A stretch of DNA of 64,000 nt from DASXMT01 sp963812965 (lineage in GTDB: Bacteria; Actinomycetota; Acidimicrobiia; Acidimicrobiales; RAAP-2): positions 223,776 through 287,775 of the forward strand of contig CAWEXG010000001.1 of the NCBI GenBank assembly GCA_963812965.1. The letters run 5' to 3'. Below, piece after piece: positions 1-9,648 of the stretch (position 1 is the first letter of the stretch; each line of letters starts with the position of its first letter). The translations under genes and the position numbers were made by a program. Under the pieces are notes generated by a model. That model did not search any database. It saw only the letters and a program-made list of their open reading frames with translations, and was not told the origin of the DNA.

Positions 1-1049
1 CCGACTCCCGGCTCGGTCCCGAGCTCGTTGTCGGCGAGGTAGATGTTCCCGCTGGCATCCACGTACGGTGACGTGTCATTGAGGTAGACGGCGGACGGAC
101 CACCGGTTGCCGGAGCACTGTTGACACCGTCATCACATACTGCGGCACCAGAGCCCGAGCCAGCAACGAGCGTTGAAGTCTGGGGCTCCTCGGTGGTTCC
201 GTACAGGCTCAATGCGCTCCCCTGCTCGTTCAAGAAGTAAGCACCGAAGTATCCGCCGTCGATGATGTCTCCTTGAGCGTCAACGGTCAGGCCGAATCCG
301 CCTACAGCGACATTGCCCATCGGGATGGCGGTGTCCGGTGCCCCTGCCACACCCACGTCTGCGATGGTGTAGAGATCACCAGCGGTCATCGACACCCCGT
401 AGAAGGTGCCCGACGTGGCCGCGACCACCTGGACAGCCGAATAACCCCCTGACGCCCCCGCGATCAGGATGTTTCCATTCTGATCGAACGCCACCGACTG
501 CGGGCTGATCGGATTCGAGGTAGCTGCTGCTGACGGTGACTGTCCCGGATAACCAGGAGCCCCAGGGGTCCCGACTAAGCCGCTGGTCCCGGTTCCAGCC
601 ACTAGGTACGCGTCCCCCTGGGTAAGACTGCCGGTACCGGTTCCGAGCAGGCCGCCGATTCCGTAGTCATTGATCGACTCACTGTTTCCACCCGCGATCA
701 GGTAGACGTACGTAGATCCAGCCACGGTGCTCGCTACAGCCTCGTCACCAGTGGTCGGGTCGTAACCCACGTAGCTCGGGCTGATCTGCGCCTCGTCCGC
801 CGGCTGCGGCTCGGTGGTAGTGACTGTCTTTCCTCCCTGGTTACCCGTGATCAGGTTGATCTGCGGCACTGTGGGAGCAGCTCCGGCAGAAGGAACGGCC
901 ACCAGGGCCATAGTCCCGACGACAGCGGCAGCCAAGCCTGCAGTGGTCCAGCGGCGCAGGGTATGAGCGTGCCCGCTCCAACCTTGTCTTCTCGTCGACA
1001 AGATCGTCATCTTTCGTGTTGTCGTTGCTGCGTCGTCATTGTCAGTCAC
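1..1049 (-). CDS. Secreted NHL-type repeat (beta-propeller-like) protein, 3' end outside window
   Basis: An open frame runs from a GTG at 1049 to the window edge without a stop (about 349 residues visible). The start is supported by AGGAGA five bases upstream; an in-frame ATG lies at 1010. The N-terminus has a basic stretch, then a hydrophobic segment ending in PSAGAA, i.e. a Sec signal peptide. The exported part is rich in Gly/Ser/Thr and contains recurring units of the type VAFDQNGNILIAG, LTVDAQGDIIDGG and YVDASGNIYLADN, typical of NHL/SBBP repeats that form extracellular beta-propellers. Ligand unknown. It lies downstream of the pst-linked sortase-like gene, 144 bases away with its own ribosome site, so it may be separately transcribed. 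Confidence 0.72.
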   Translation of the reverse strand, partial: MTDNDDAATTTRKMTILSTRRQGWSGHAHTLRRWTTAGLAAAVVGTMALVAVPSAGAAPTVPQINLITGNQGGKTVTTTEPQPADEAQISPSYVGYDPTTGDEAVASTVAGSTYVYLIAGGNSESINDYGIGGLLGTGTGSLTQGDAYLVAGTGTSGLVGTPGAPGYPGQSPSAAATSNPISPQSVAFDQNGNILIAGASGGYSAVQVVAATSGTFYGVSMTAGDLYTIADVGVAGAPDTAIPMGNVAVGGFGLTVDAQGDIIDGGYFGAYFLNEQGSALSLYGTTEEPQTSTLVAGSGSGAAVCDDGVNSAPATGGPSAVYLNDTSPYVDASGNIYLADNELGTEPGV

Positions 1050-1193
1050 GGCGTTCTCCTGGGCTCTGGTGGTCGGTGGTTCGTTCTCGATCGTTCTGCT
1101 GCTGCAGGTCGGTGTCCTCATGGACTGGTGCGCCTTCATGGGTGACATCACTTTCATGGTCGGGGACGGAACAGGACTATGTGCTGGGGGCGC

Positions 1194-2195
1194 TCACAGC
1201 CATGCCGGAAAAAGCCGGCTGGCTGCTTCAGCACCGAGGATGGTGAAGACAATGAGAGGAGCAGTGGTCAACAGGTAGGCGGATCGCAGCGACGTCCGGC
1301 GATACAGAACAACGGCGCCGACAATGGCACCGCCGAGAGCGAGCAGGGCCAGGATCAACAAGGGCAAGGAGCTCGGATCCCCGGCATTGCCGACCTGGCT
1401 TGGGCTTCGGGACTGCTGAGGAGTAGGAGCAAAGGGCCTGCCTTGCATGCGGGCAGTGGCCACGGTCGCCCGAGTGGTATTCCAAGGCACAGAGGTGGCC
1501 GATGTGACCAACGTCAGTTGGTCGTCCGGGGTGGGGCCGTAGAGCTTGTCGGTCAGTGTGACGGTGTGGACTTGACGAACCAGATAGAGAGAGCGTCCCT
1601 CGGTCGTCGTCACCACGATCTGGTCGCCCCGGTGTAGTTGATCGAGATCACCAAATGGACCGCCGAATCCGCTCCTGCGAGCAACCACGGCCGAGTTGCC
1701 CGGCTGGCCGAGGCCGGCGGTACCCGGGACATGGCCGGGACCTGAGATGGTCTGGACCGGACCGACGCCTTCGGTCACCGTCTGTTCGAGCCCGAGAGCA
1801 GGGATCTCCACGATCCCGACTGTCGTACCGGTGACCGGCGGTTGAGTCGGGACCTGCACACCCCCGAGCCCATCGGTCTCGGCCGCAGCATGAGTGAGAG
1901 CCAGTCGGTACGCAGCCATCGACGTCCGTTGAGCACGTTCATGGGATAACGGCCCCAATCCGTAGAGGACGGCAACCACGCTCAACGCCAAAACCAAGAT
2001 GGTGATGACGATCCAGGTGACGACCTGCCGCAACGTGACGGCCTGGGTTCCCACTCGATGGCGAAACAGTGGTCCCTGTCCATCGTCGTGTCCGATCGGA
2101 TCGCTCGGTGACTGCTTCGAGGTCAGCCGTACCTGGTCCTCGGCCGGTCCCGTGATCTCTCCAGGCGTGGGGGACGCCACATCGACAAGGACCAT
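1194..2195 (-). CDS. Sortase-fold membrane protein lacking catalytic His and Cys (pseudo-sortase)
   Basis: About 333 residues. Order: cytoplasmic Pro-rich head, membrane helix near residues 59-79, sortase domain near 125-249, a Gln/Ser/Pro linker, one or two C-terminal membrane helices from about 275. The domain keeps the class D/E/F landmarks (GIVEIPALGL, GPGHVPGTA, GQPGN, GGPFGDLDQL, and Arg242). In ungapped alignment the catalytic His position is Arg173 (VARRSGFGGPF) and the catalytic Cys position is Ser232 (LTLVTSA), so transpeptidase activity is unlikely. The ATG at 2195 overlaps the upstream stop (TAATG) behind GAGGT; an ATG at 2234 would add 13 residues. Last gene of the pst-linked cluster. 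Confidence 0.8.
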   Translation of the reverse strand: MVLVDVASPTPGEITGPAEDQVRLTSKQSPSDPIGHDDGQGPLFRHRVGTQAVTLRQVVTWIVITILVLALSVVAVLYGLGPLSHERAQRTSMAAYRLALTHAAAETDGLGGVQVPTQPPVTGTTVGIVEIPALGLEQTVTEGVGPVQTISGPGHVPGTAGLGQPGNSAVVARRSGFGGPFGDLDQLHRGDQIVVTTTEGRSLYLVRQVHTVTLTDKLYGPTPDDQLTLVTSATSVPWNTTRATVATARMQGRPFAPTPQQSRSPSQVGNAGDPSSLPLLILALLALGGAIVGAVVLYRRTSLRSAYLLTTAPLIVFTILGAEAASRLFPAWL

Positions 2196-4658
2196 TAGCT
2201 CGACCTCGACGGACGCCGTGTCCGCCGTCGCCATTTCCGCCGCTCACGTGGCCAGATCGCTGCACCGAGCTCAGCCAACGTCAGCCGCAACGATGTTCCC
2301 GAGGCCGCCAAGACGAACATCGGCAACACGACACCCAGCACCAGCAAACCGATCAGCGGAGCCACCCACGTCGCATTGGAGTGAGCCGTGAACCTGGTGA
2401 GATCCACCGCCGTCTGCCCAGAGCTGGAGCCTGCCTTCTTGCCGGAACTGTTCGCGCTGTTGGAGGTGCCGGCCCCCGTGGTGCTGGTGCTCGGATTCAC
2501 GACTCCGCTCCCGGCACCGAAGAGGTCGCTGACACCGAAGGAACTCAAACCGATACTGCCCGAGCCGAACGACCCGTCATCGCTGCTGCCCGTGCCACTA
2601 CCAGAGTTCGACGTCGCCGACGGTGCGGGAGCAGTAGTCGTCGGCGTGCAGGCCGGAGCGGCTTGGCCGACCTTGGCGATAGCCGCTTGGGCATCGGCCA
2701 CGAGCGCCGGTGTCAACTGGACCATCCCGGCAGGCAGATTGGTCTGGCCATAACCGACGATGTAGTTCAACCAGTCGATCAAGTCCTGCTGAGATTGGGT
2801 ACGCGCCGAACAGTCAGCATTGAGCAGCGGTTGGGTCGGAACAATGGCGTACTCGACATACGTCAGCGGATAAGGCTCTACTCCGTTCACCGGTGTCGCG
2901 TTCAAATTCGGGAGCAAGGTGCCGTCGGGCTGGGGAGTCATCTCGGAAACCGCCGCATCCATGTTCTGCGGGTTGGCGGCCACGTAGGTGGGTGTGGACG
3001 ATCCGATCGAGTCGGGGGTCTGGATGGCAAAGTCAGCGAGCCCACCCCACGTCGCCGCGGCGCTGGCCGTGTTAGTCAGGGCCCACTCCGAGCCCGAGAG
3101 AGGCGCCAGGTCCTTCGTCATGAGAGCATTGCCGGTAAAGGTCTTCACGTAGTACGTCGGGTTCGCCGTGGTGACGATGCCGAAGTTCGAGTTCACCCCG
3201 AGCTGTCCGGACAAGGTTCCCGTCGCAGGGAACGCGTTGCTGATCAGGTCGGTCGCCGGAGCCAGCGCATTGAGAAAAGCGGTGGTGAACAAGGTGGTGG
3301 CATCAGTGCCCGACGTGGCCACGATGGGAGCACCGGCAATCCTCCCTCCGGGAAAGCCGGCCGGTCCGTCAATGTCGTTCGCCAGATCGGGGTCCTCGGT
3401 CAACAGTCCCTGGCCCAGCGGACCATCCCAGGTATAACCACCGCTTTGAGCACCGCCGCTGCTCAATAACTGGGCCGCCTGGTCCACCGTGATGTCGAGC
3501 TGCGTGGGGAATGACCCGAGAACCGGAGGAACGACGCTCTGGACCATCTCGCTCTGTGTGTGGGCGAGTACGACCGCGTTGATCGCAATGGGGACAGCCA
3601 CGTACGGCCGTTCCGGCTCAGGTCCGCTGGGACAGTCAGCGGGGTCGAAGCTCGTGGTGGCGTTGTAGCCCGGCGCGCTCGGTGGCGTCGTAGCCGACAG
3701 CGCTATACGCGAGATCAGCAGTACCTGCGGCAAAGGAGCAAAGGGCGTCGTCGTCGCTCTGGCCCGACGAGCTGTTCGAAGTCAGCGCCTGGCCACCGCC
3801 GATACCCGAGCCGCACGCCCCGAGCGTCCAGTTGGTCACTACCTGGCCAAGACGGTCCGCTCCGGCGGTCTGAAGCTGACCAGGCGCAGCGCCTCCACAC
3901 GAGGCGTTCAGCGAGCTCGGCAGGAACGTCACCGGTACACCGAGCACGTGGATTTTCGCGTCAGAGGGTGGATCCGGTGTGTTCGGATCGCTGGCGTCCG
4001 CAGTCCATACGGCCACGGCGAACGTACAGGGATCGTTGGCACCACACGTGACGGTGTTGGTTGTCGTACCGATGTTGAACGTGGCCGTGCCCGTCTCCGC
4101 CAGGGCTGTGCCACTGACCGACGGATAGTCGCCGGGTACGCCGTCCTCGTTCAGTGTCGTATTCGTCGGCGGGCTGATCGCCACCGGCGCGATCGGATCG
4201 TTGTTGTTCACGTCGCTGATGCACGGCAACGCCCCAACCCCCTGAACCGAGACAGAGGGAAACCCCACTCCCCCGATCAGGGACTGATAGTTGCTGTTTC
4301 CTACTGGTGCTGTAGCGGGGAGCGGCGTGCTCGGTGTACACCACCCGGTGTCCACAGCCCAGATCTCGAGTCCGGCAGCGGTCCCAGCCGCCGTTCTCGT
4401 CACCGTGAAGTTCATGGACTCGCCGTCGGTGAGATCCTGGGTCGGGGAAGTCATCGAGAGGGCGAAGTCGGCGTCCGTGCTCATGTTGGATGCAGTCTCG
4501 GCATGAGCGGCGTGCACCTGCCCGGGTAGACCGGTGAGTAGCGAGACAGCAGCAAGCACCACGACAGCAACAACAGAGAGGACAGTGAACGCCCTACCTC
4601 TGCGGGTGCGCGGGATGCGGTGTCTGTACGTGTGCGAAGCGCAACGCTCTCGGTTCAC
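2195..4658 (-). CDS. Large PstS-like surface protein with beta-sandwich N-domain and C-terminal membrane anchor (frameshifted)
   Basis: About 820 residues once one frameshift is bridged. GTG at 4658 overlaps the preceding stop (GTGA) behind AAGGA. A signal peptide ends near AHAAHAE. The next 250 residues form a Cys-containing beta-rich region (LTDGESMNF, TVTCGANDPCTF) that recalls the neocarzinostatin/Ig-like fold. Then comes a PstS-type binding domain (CSFAAGTADLAYSAVGYD, YVAVPIAINAVVLA, YPLTYVEYAIVP), a Ser/Gly/Thr-rich stalk, one membrane helix and a basic tail with no LPXTG motif. Near 3682 one extra base breaks the frame: skipping it gives GYDAT-SAPGYNATT. Probably a tethered phosphate-binding or phosphate-sensing surface protein; ligand unproven. 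Confidence 0.7.
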
Positions 4659-6245
4659 GGCCCATCCTTCTGAGAATGAGGCGTCGTCGGAACAGCGTTC
4701 TGCCGGCGCCGGTAGATGGTGAAGAGAACGACGGGCACGACGATCACCATCAGCAGCCCGAGAAGCGGCAGAGGCGAGCTTCCCGGGAGAGCAGGACCGA
4801 CAAAAGCCACCGGCGCTGCGTTCTGCCAATCGCTCGACCCTCCGCCAACGGCCTGGGTACCCGAGCCAGAACGCCCGACCGCATCTGCCCCCTTGCCATT
4901 CTTGCTGGCCGCAGTGGCACTGTTACTGCTCGTTCCTGCGCTACTTGCTGTCGAACCGTTGCTGCCGCTGCCGCCAGGACCTGGGCCGAGCGACGAGACG
5001 CTCGCCTCGGGATCACCGGGGGAGCCGGGAAGCACATAGCTGGGTGAGAACTCTGGGTTGGAACAGTTAGCTTCGGTGAGCTGCTCGGGGGGCTGACCCG
5101 TCATGTACCCGATGGCGTTAGCCAGGAACTGACTCAGCTGAGTCGGTAACGGCGCGTAGCCGATCTGAGCCATCTGGATCTGACCGGCACAGGCGACGTA
5201 GAGCATGAACTGGGCCATGGTGTTCTCGACGCCTTGGTCGGCATAAGGCGTCACACACGTCGGTCTGTCAGAAGTGGGCGCACACTGGAAGAGGATGTAG
5301 CTGTAGGCCGAGATCGGATAGGCGAGCGGATTCGTGCTGGTGTACACGCCATCCAAGTTCTGGGAAGTGTCCGGTGCGAGAACGGCCGACTGCAGGGCGG
5401 CTGAGATGTTCGCGGCGTAGGGCTGCACCCAGTTGCCGGACTGGTTCTGGATCCAGGCGACGTTGTCGTTGTAAACCTTGGCGTAGCTGAATTCGTCGTA
5501 ACCGATGGACCACAGTCCGCCCGGACTGGAGATGGCTTCGGCCTGCTGGTCCGAGCCGCTGTAGCCGACTGCATGGGCCCCAGAAAACGTCGGGCCGTCG
5601 TCGACCTCGAGAATCGCGAGCACCGGTCGAAAACCCATTCTCAGCTGCGAACTTGGCGAAGTCGGTGGGGTCGGTCTGGGCGACGAAGTCGTAGAAGAGA
5701 GCAGTTGTTCCCGACTGGCCTGTCCGGAAGTTGATGGTGATGGGCTCGTTCGGGAGCACCAGCCCCTTGTTGTCCTCGCTGATCTCAGGATCGTCCCAGT
5801 TGGTGATGATCCCCATGAAGATCTTGGCCACGGTGAGCCGAGAGAGGTGAAGGTAGTTGACTTCTCTGCCCGCCGTGTCCTGGACGTTGTACATGATCGC
5901 GGTCGCTCCGGCCACGTCGGGCGTGTAAGCAAACCCTCTTGACGGAGTGCTGCCGCCCGGCAGCTCCGAGAACTCGGCCTCGGTGCCGGCAAAATCGGCG
6001 GTGTTCTGTGCATAAGACTCGAGGCCGGCCGGCGAGTTAGTGGCTGTGTAGTTGACGTTCAGCCCCTGGGTCTGGACGGACTGAGTCCACTGCTGGAAGG
6101 CCGTAGCGGCATAGGTGGAGCCCTGACCGTTGGCAGGGGACAAGGCAGCTGCCCCAGCCGAGCCGGCGAGCAACGTAGGGACGAGGACCACCACCAACAC
6201 CGCCGGAGCGATGATGAAGCGGACCAGACGCGTCACCCAGGTCAT
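4655..6245 (-). CDS. pstS: PstS-like phosphate-binding protein with C-terminal membrane anchor (frameshifted)
   Basis: About 529 residues. ATG at 6245 overlaps the pstB stop (ATGA). It has a signal peptide, then PstS-type sequence: QGSTYAATAFQQWTQ, NSPAGLESYAQNTADFAGTE, IMYNVQDTAG, FMGIITNWDDPEI and FRTGQSGTTALF, which bind phosphate or a similar oxyanion in this family. The frame shifts near 5634 in a TTTT run: dropping one T joins AAENGF to RPVLAILEVDDGPTFSG. The C-terminus has a Gly/Ser stalk, a membrane helix (PLPLLGLLMVIVVPVVLFTIY) and a short basic tail, so the protein is tethered rather than a lipoprotein. It follows pstB in the operon and precedes a second tethered PstS-like protein. 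Confidence 0.8.
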
Positions 6246-7129
6246 CCGAACCGCCCTTCCACGTAGTCAAGGGTCCGGGGATCGTCGGGGTTCTCGAACA
6301 TCTTCGTGGTGGGCCCCTGCTCCACCACGTGACCCGGCTGGTTCTCGGCGGCAAGGAAGAATGCGCAGCGATCAGAGACCCGATGAGCCTGTTGCATGTT
6401 GTGGGTGACGATGACGACAGTCACCACATGGCGCAGCTCGGCGATGGTCTCCTCGATCCGTCGGGTGGACGTGGGATCGAGCGCGGAGCACGGCTCGTCC
6501 ATGAGCAGGACGTTGGGAGCGACAGCCAGTGATCTCGCGATGCACAGTCTCTGTTGTTGACCACCTGAGAGCGCTCCGCCCGGTTGATCGAGACGGTCGC
6601 GTACCTCTTTCCAGAGACTGGCCCGCTGGAGCGACTGCTCGACCAACGCGTCCTTGTCACTGCAGCGGATGCGGGTGAGCTTCAGGCCGGCCAGTACGTT
6701 GTCACGCACGCTCATGGCTGGAAACGGGTTCGGTTTCTGAAAGACCATGCCGATACGAGCACGCACTTGTTGGGCGCGCATCGACGCGGAGTAGATGTCC
6801 TCGCCGTCGAGCAGTACCTCGCCGTCGAGAGCAGCGGCAGGAACGAGCTCGTGCATTCGGTTCAACAGGCGTAGGTAGGTGGACTTGCCACACCCCGAAG
6901 GACCGATGAGAGCGGTCACCTCTCCAGCCGGCATAAGCAGGGAGACGTCTTCGAGAACCAGATGGTCGCCAAACCAGGCGCAGGCAGCCCTGGTTTCCAA
7001 GGTGGCTGCTCCTCTGGGCGGGCCACCAATGAGGTGGGCTTCACGTCGAGGCTCTGTAATCGCCACCTCTTGGGTGTCGAGCATGGCGTCATTGGGGCTC
7101 GTGGCATTGGCGGATGCTCCGACTGCCAT
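6242..7129 (-). CDS. pstB: Phosphate ABC transporter ATP-binding protein PstB (locus 1)
   Basis: 295 residues, complete. Cytoplasmic ATPase that powers phosphate import by the PstCA channel. Visible motifs: Walker A GPSGCGKST near residue 76, the PstB hallmark GMVFQKPNPFP, signature LSGGQQQRL, Walker B LLMDEPCSALDP and the switch His in VTHNMQQA. Family length is about 250-260; the extra residues are an N-terminal tail of about 40. The ATG at 7129 has no strong ribosome site. A GTG at 7174 behind GGGGAG lies in a different frame, so the true N-terminus may be hidden by another sequence error. The 3' end overlaps the next pstS-like gene by four bases. Confidence 0.9.
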   Translation of the reverse strand: MAVGASANATSPNDAMLDTQEVAITEPRREAHLIGGPPRGAATLETRAACAWFGDHLVLEDVSLLMPAGEVTALIGPSGCGKSTYLRLLNRMHELVPAAALDGEVLLDGEDIYSASMRAQQVRARIGMVFQKPNPFPAMSVRDNVLAGLKLTRIRCSDKDALVEQSLQRASLWKEVRDRLDQPGGALSGGQQQRLCIARSLAVAPNVLLMDEPCSALDPTSTRRIEETIAELRHVVTVVIVTHNMQQAHRVSDRCAFFLAAENQPGHVVEQGPTTKMFENPDDPRTLDYVEGRFG

Positions 7130-8472
7130 CGAGCGGTGGACCGGAGGGAGGGACGAAGGTATCGGTCACGACGGCTCCCCACCGAAGAACGACGGAGCGC
7201 CACGAACACCGGCAGTTCGTGCTCGAGTGCCCTGTGCCGGAGAAACGGCTGTCGTTGTAGTCAACTGGCGAGCCGGGCTCACGCCACCGGCGCTTCTTCA
7301 CCCGGGTGCGATCCCGACCAATGATCCGGGCTATGACGAACAGAGCCAGGATCACAGCCATCAGCACCAGGGCACCGGCAAAACCCCGTTGGATCTCTGC
7401 AACGCTTGGCTCTCGGATGAACCGGTAGACGAACAGGGGCAGGCTCTCTTGGGGGCCGTTGAACGGGTTCGCGTTGAACAGGTTGTACCCAAAGGCAGTG
7501 AACAGCAGTGGGGCTGTCTCTCCTGCTTCCCGGCGATGCCGAGAATGGCGGCGGTCGCGACGCCGGACGACGCGGTGGGCAGCACCACCGATAGCACCAC
7601 CCTGGCCCGTGACGCCCCGAGAGCCAGACCGGCTTCACGCAGTCCAGCCGGCACCAGCCGCAGCACGACCTCGACTGCCCGACAGATGGTGGGCATCATG
7701 GTCATCGACAAGGCCAAGGAGGCCATGAACCCGTTGAAGCCGAAGAGCGCGTTGTCCTTGGCCAGTGGGATGATGAACGTGGCATAGATGAAAAGGCCCG
7801 AGACGATCGAGGGCATGCCGCTCATGGCGTCAACGAAGATCCGCACCGGTCGACGCAGGCGGGAACGGGTCTCGTTCAAGAAGATGGCGGCCATCATGCC
7901 GAGCGGCATGGACAAGAGGAGAGCCAGCCCGACCTGTTCGAGGGTGCCGACGATGGCGTGCAGCCCTCCGCCGGCCGTTGCCGGCATGGAGGGGGTGATG
8001 CCCCGTTGGGTGTGAATGAAGAACCCAAGACGAAGAGCCGGAACTCCCTTGACCACGATGTAGGACGACCAACCAGATCAACGGAATGAGGACGAGCACC
8101 ATGGCACTCGAGCACGGCGACCGTCACGATGCGGTCGGTGGCGACCAGACGACCCAAACGGTCGTAGGTGGCGAAGTAGAAGATGGCCAGGAAGAGGACG
8201 TAGGCAACGAGCCAGAACCCGAACCACCCGATGCCGTCGGTCAGCACCGAGAAGATGAGCCAGCAGAGCGAGACCGAGCTGATCGCCGCTGCAACGGCGG
8301 TGGCCAGGTCCATGGCGGTGAGGTTCTGCGGTCGCCTCGGGGTGCGGGGCCGCTGCGGGCGGGAGCGAACCGGGGCGGGCGGCACCGGCGGCGACCCACC
8401 AGCTCCGGGTGCCTCTTGTCCCGGGGCTGTACCAACCTGGTCGCTCCGGGGATCGTGCGTGAGCGTGGTCAT
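7089..8472 (-). CDS. pstA: Phosphate ABC transporter permease PstA (locus 1, several frameshifts)
   Basis: Inner-membrane half of the phosphate channel. ATG at 8472 overlaps the pstC stop (TGATG). A Pro-rich cytoplasmic head of about 55 residues precedes the first helix. The reading frame changes three times: an extra base near 8103 (AVLEC then MVLVLIPLIWLVVL), an extra base near 8060 (then VKGVPALRLGFF), and a missing G in the GGG run at 7534-7536. Restoring that G gives AGEAGETAPLLFTAFGYN, the PstA signature. The permease EAA-like loop VPAGLREAGLALGASRARVV is intact. The C-terminal 40 residues look unnatural and run into pstB, so the true end is uncertain. Confidence 0.8.
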
Positions 8473-9500
8473 CAAGCGTCCACCCCCACACCCGAACGGC
8501 TGCGGGCAACAACAGTCGAAGCGACCAGGTTGGTGCCCAGGGTGATGAGGAAGAGCACCAGACCAGCCGCCATGAGGCCTGAAACGGTGAAGGGATCTGC
8601 CCCCGCCCGCTGGGCGATGAACCCGGCGATCGTCGCCCCACCGTTCTGCAGAAGATGGGAAGTCACCAACGGCACCTGGGGCAGTAGCAAGGTCACGGCG
8701 ATGGTCTCGCCCAGGGCCCGCCCGAGCCCGAGCATCGAACCACCGACGATGCCCGCTCGCCCGTAGGGGAGGACGACGGTGCGGACCATGCCCCAGTGAG
8801 TGCTCCCGAGTGCGAGTGCTGCCTCCTTTCTCCCCTGCCGGCGTTTGTGCGAAACACCGCTCTGGTGATCGACGCCACGATGGGGATCACCATGAGCGAC
8901 ACCACGACCCCGGCTATGAACATGGAGTTGGTGAGGCTGGCACCTGCGTCGGTATGGAAGATGGGAATCCACCCGAGATTGGTGGTCATCCACCGTGATA
9001 GCGGCACGATCTGGCCCTGGAGGAACAAGAAACCCCAGATGCCGAACAGCAAGCTCGGGATAGCAGCCAGCAGGTCGATCAGTCCCTGCAGAAACTTCCG
9101 AGACTTGGGAGGCGCGTACTCGACGATGTACAGGGCGGTGAGAACGCCGACAGGGACGGCAATCGATCACGGCGATGATGCTCACGATCACCGTCCCGAA
9201 CAGAAGGCCCAACACCCCGATCTGGGGCGGTTGTAGGTCGGTGCGCCATATCACCCTGGTGAAGAACGACCATCCAGACTCAGCGAGCGCATGTCGAGCC
9301 TGGAACAACAGGAAGAACCCGACCAAGGCCAAAATGACCAGGACGACCAGGCCCGAGGTCAGAGTGATGCGATCGAAGAGCCGGTCGACCCGACCCGGCC
9401 GATCGTGCATGATCCGTTTGGTTCTCTCAGCGCCACTGGGTGCAATGGCAGTGCTGACACCGGTGTGCGGAATCGGCTCGCCGTGACTGCTGATGCCCAT
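8472..9500 (-). CDS. pstC: Phosphate ABC transporter permease PstC (locus 1, two compensating frameshifts)
   Basis: 342 residues as read. Partner of PstA in the phosphate channel; the first helix is GLVVLVILALVGFFLLF. The frame leaves the PstC sequence near 9165 (one extra base in a region reading VSIIAVI, then natural VPVGVLTALYIVEYA) and returns near 8827, where one A is missing from an AAA run: restoring it gives RGEKEAALALGSTHWGMVRTVVLPYG. Between these points the correct frame encodes AIPSLLFGIWGFLFLQG and SITRAVFRTN, diagnostic for PstC. The shifts compensate, so the frame stays open but carries about 110 wrong residues. No clear ribosome site at 9500; PHO-like repeats lie just upstream. 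Confidence 0.83.
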   Translation of the reverse strand: MGISSHGEPIPHTGVSTAIAPSGAERTKRIMHDRPGRVDRLFDRITLTSGLVVLVILALVGFFLLFQARHALAESGWSFFTRVIWRTDLQPPQIGVLGLLFGTVIVSIIAVIDCRPCRRSHRPVHRRVRASQVSEVSAGTDRPAGCYPELAVRHLGFLVPPGPDRAAITVDDHQSRVDSHLPYRRRCQPHQLHVHSRGRGVAHGDPHRGVDHQSGVSHKRRQGRKEAALALGSTHWGMVRTVVLPYGRAGIVGGSMLGLGRALGETIAVTLLLPQVPLVTSHLLQNGGATIAGFIAQRAGADPFTVSGLMAAGLVLFLITLGTNLVASTVVARSRSGVGVDA

Positions 9501-9521
9501 GACGGTTTCAAGTAAACAACC

Positions 9522-9576
9522 TGTTTATGAACGTAGTTTCAATAAATAGCTTCGCTAAGACGAACGTTTCGCGAAC
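9522..9576 (-). promoter_or_regulatory. Candidate PHO boxes upstream of pstC (locus 1)
   Basis: Read on the minus strand, GTTCGCGAAAC is followed directly by GTTCGTCTTAG (9576 down to 9555), two GTTC-led units with an 11-nt period. A further GTTCATAAACA unit lies at 9532-9522. PhoP/RegX3-type regulators in actinobacteria bind 11-nt direct repeats starting GTTCA. The surrounding 150 bases are much more AT-rich than the genes, as expected of a promoter. Binding is inferred. Confidence 0.5.
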
Positions 9577-9648
9577 AAATAGCTACGAGAATTGCTCAGA
9601 AATTTCACTTGTAATATCAAAGTGCACAAACTTGTCACATTCGAAGGG

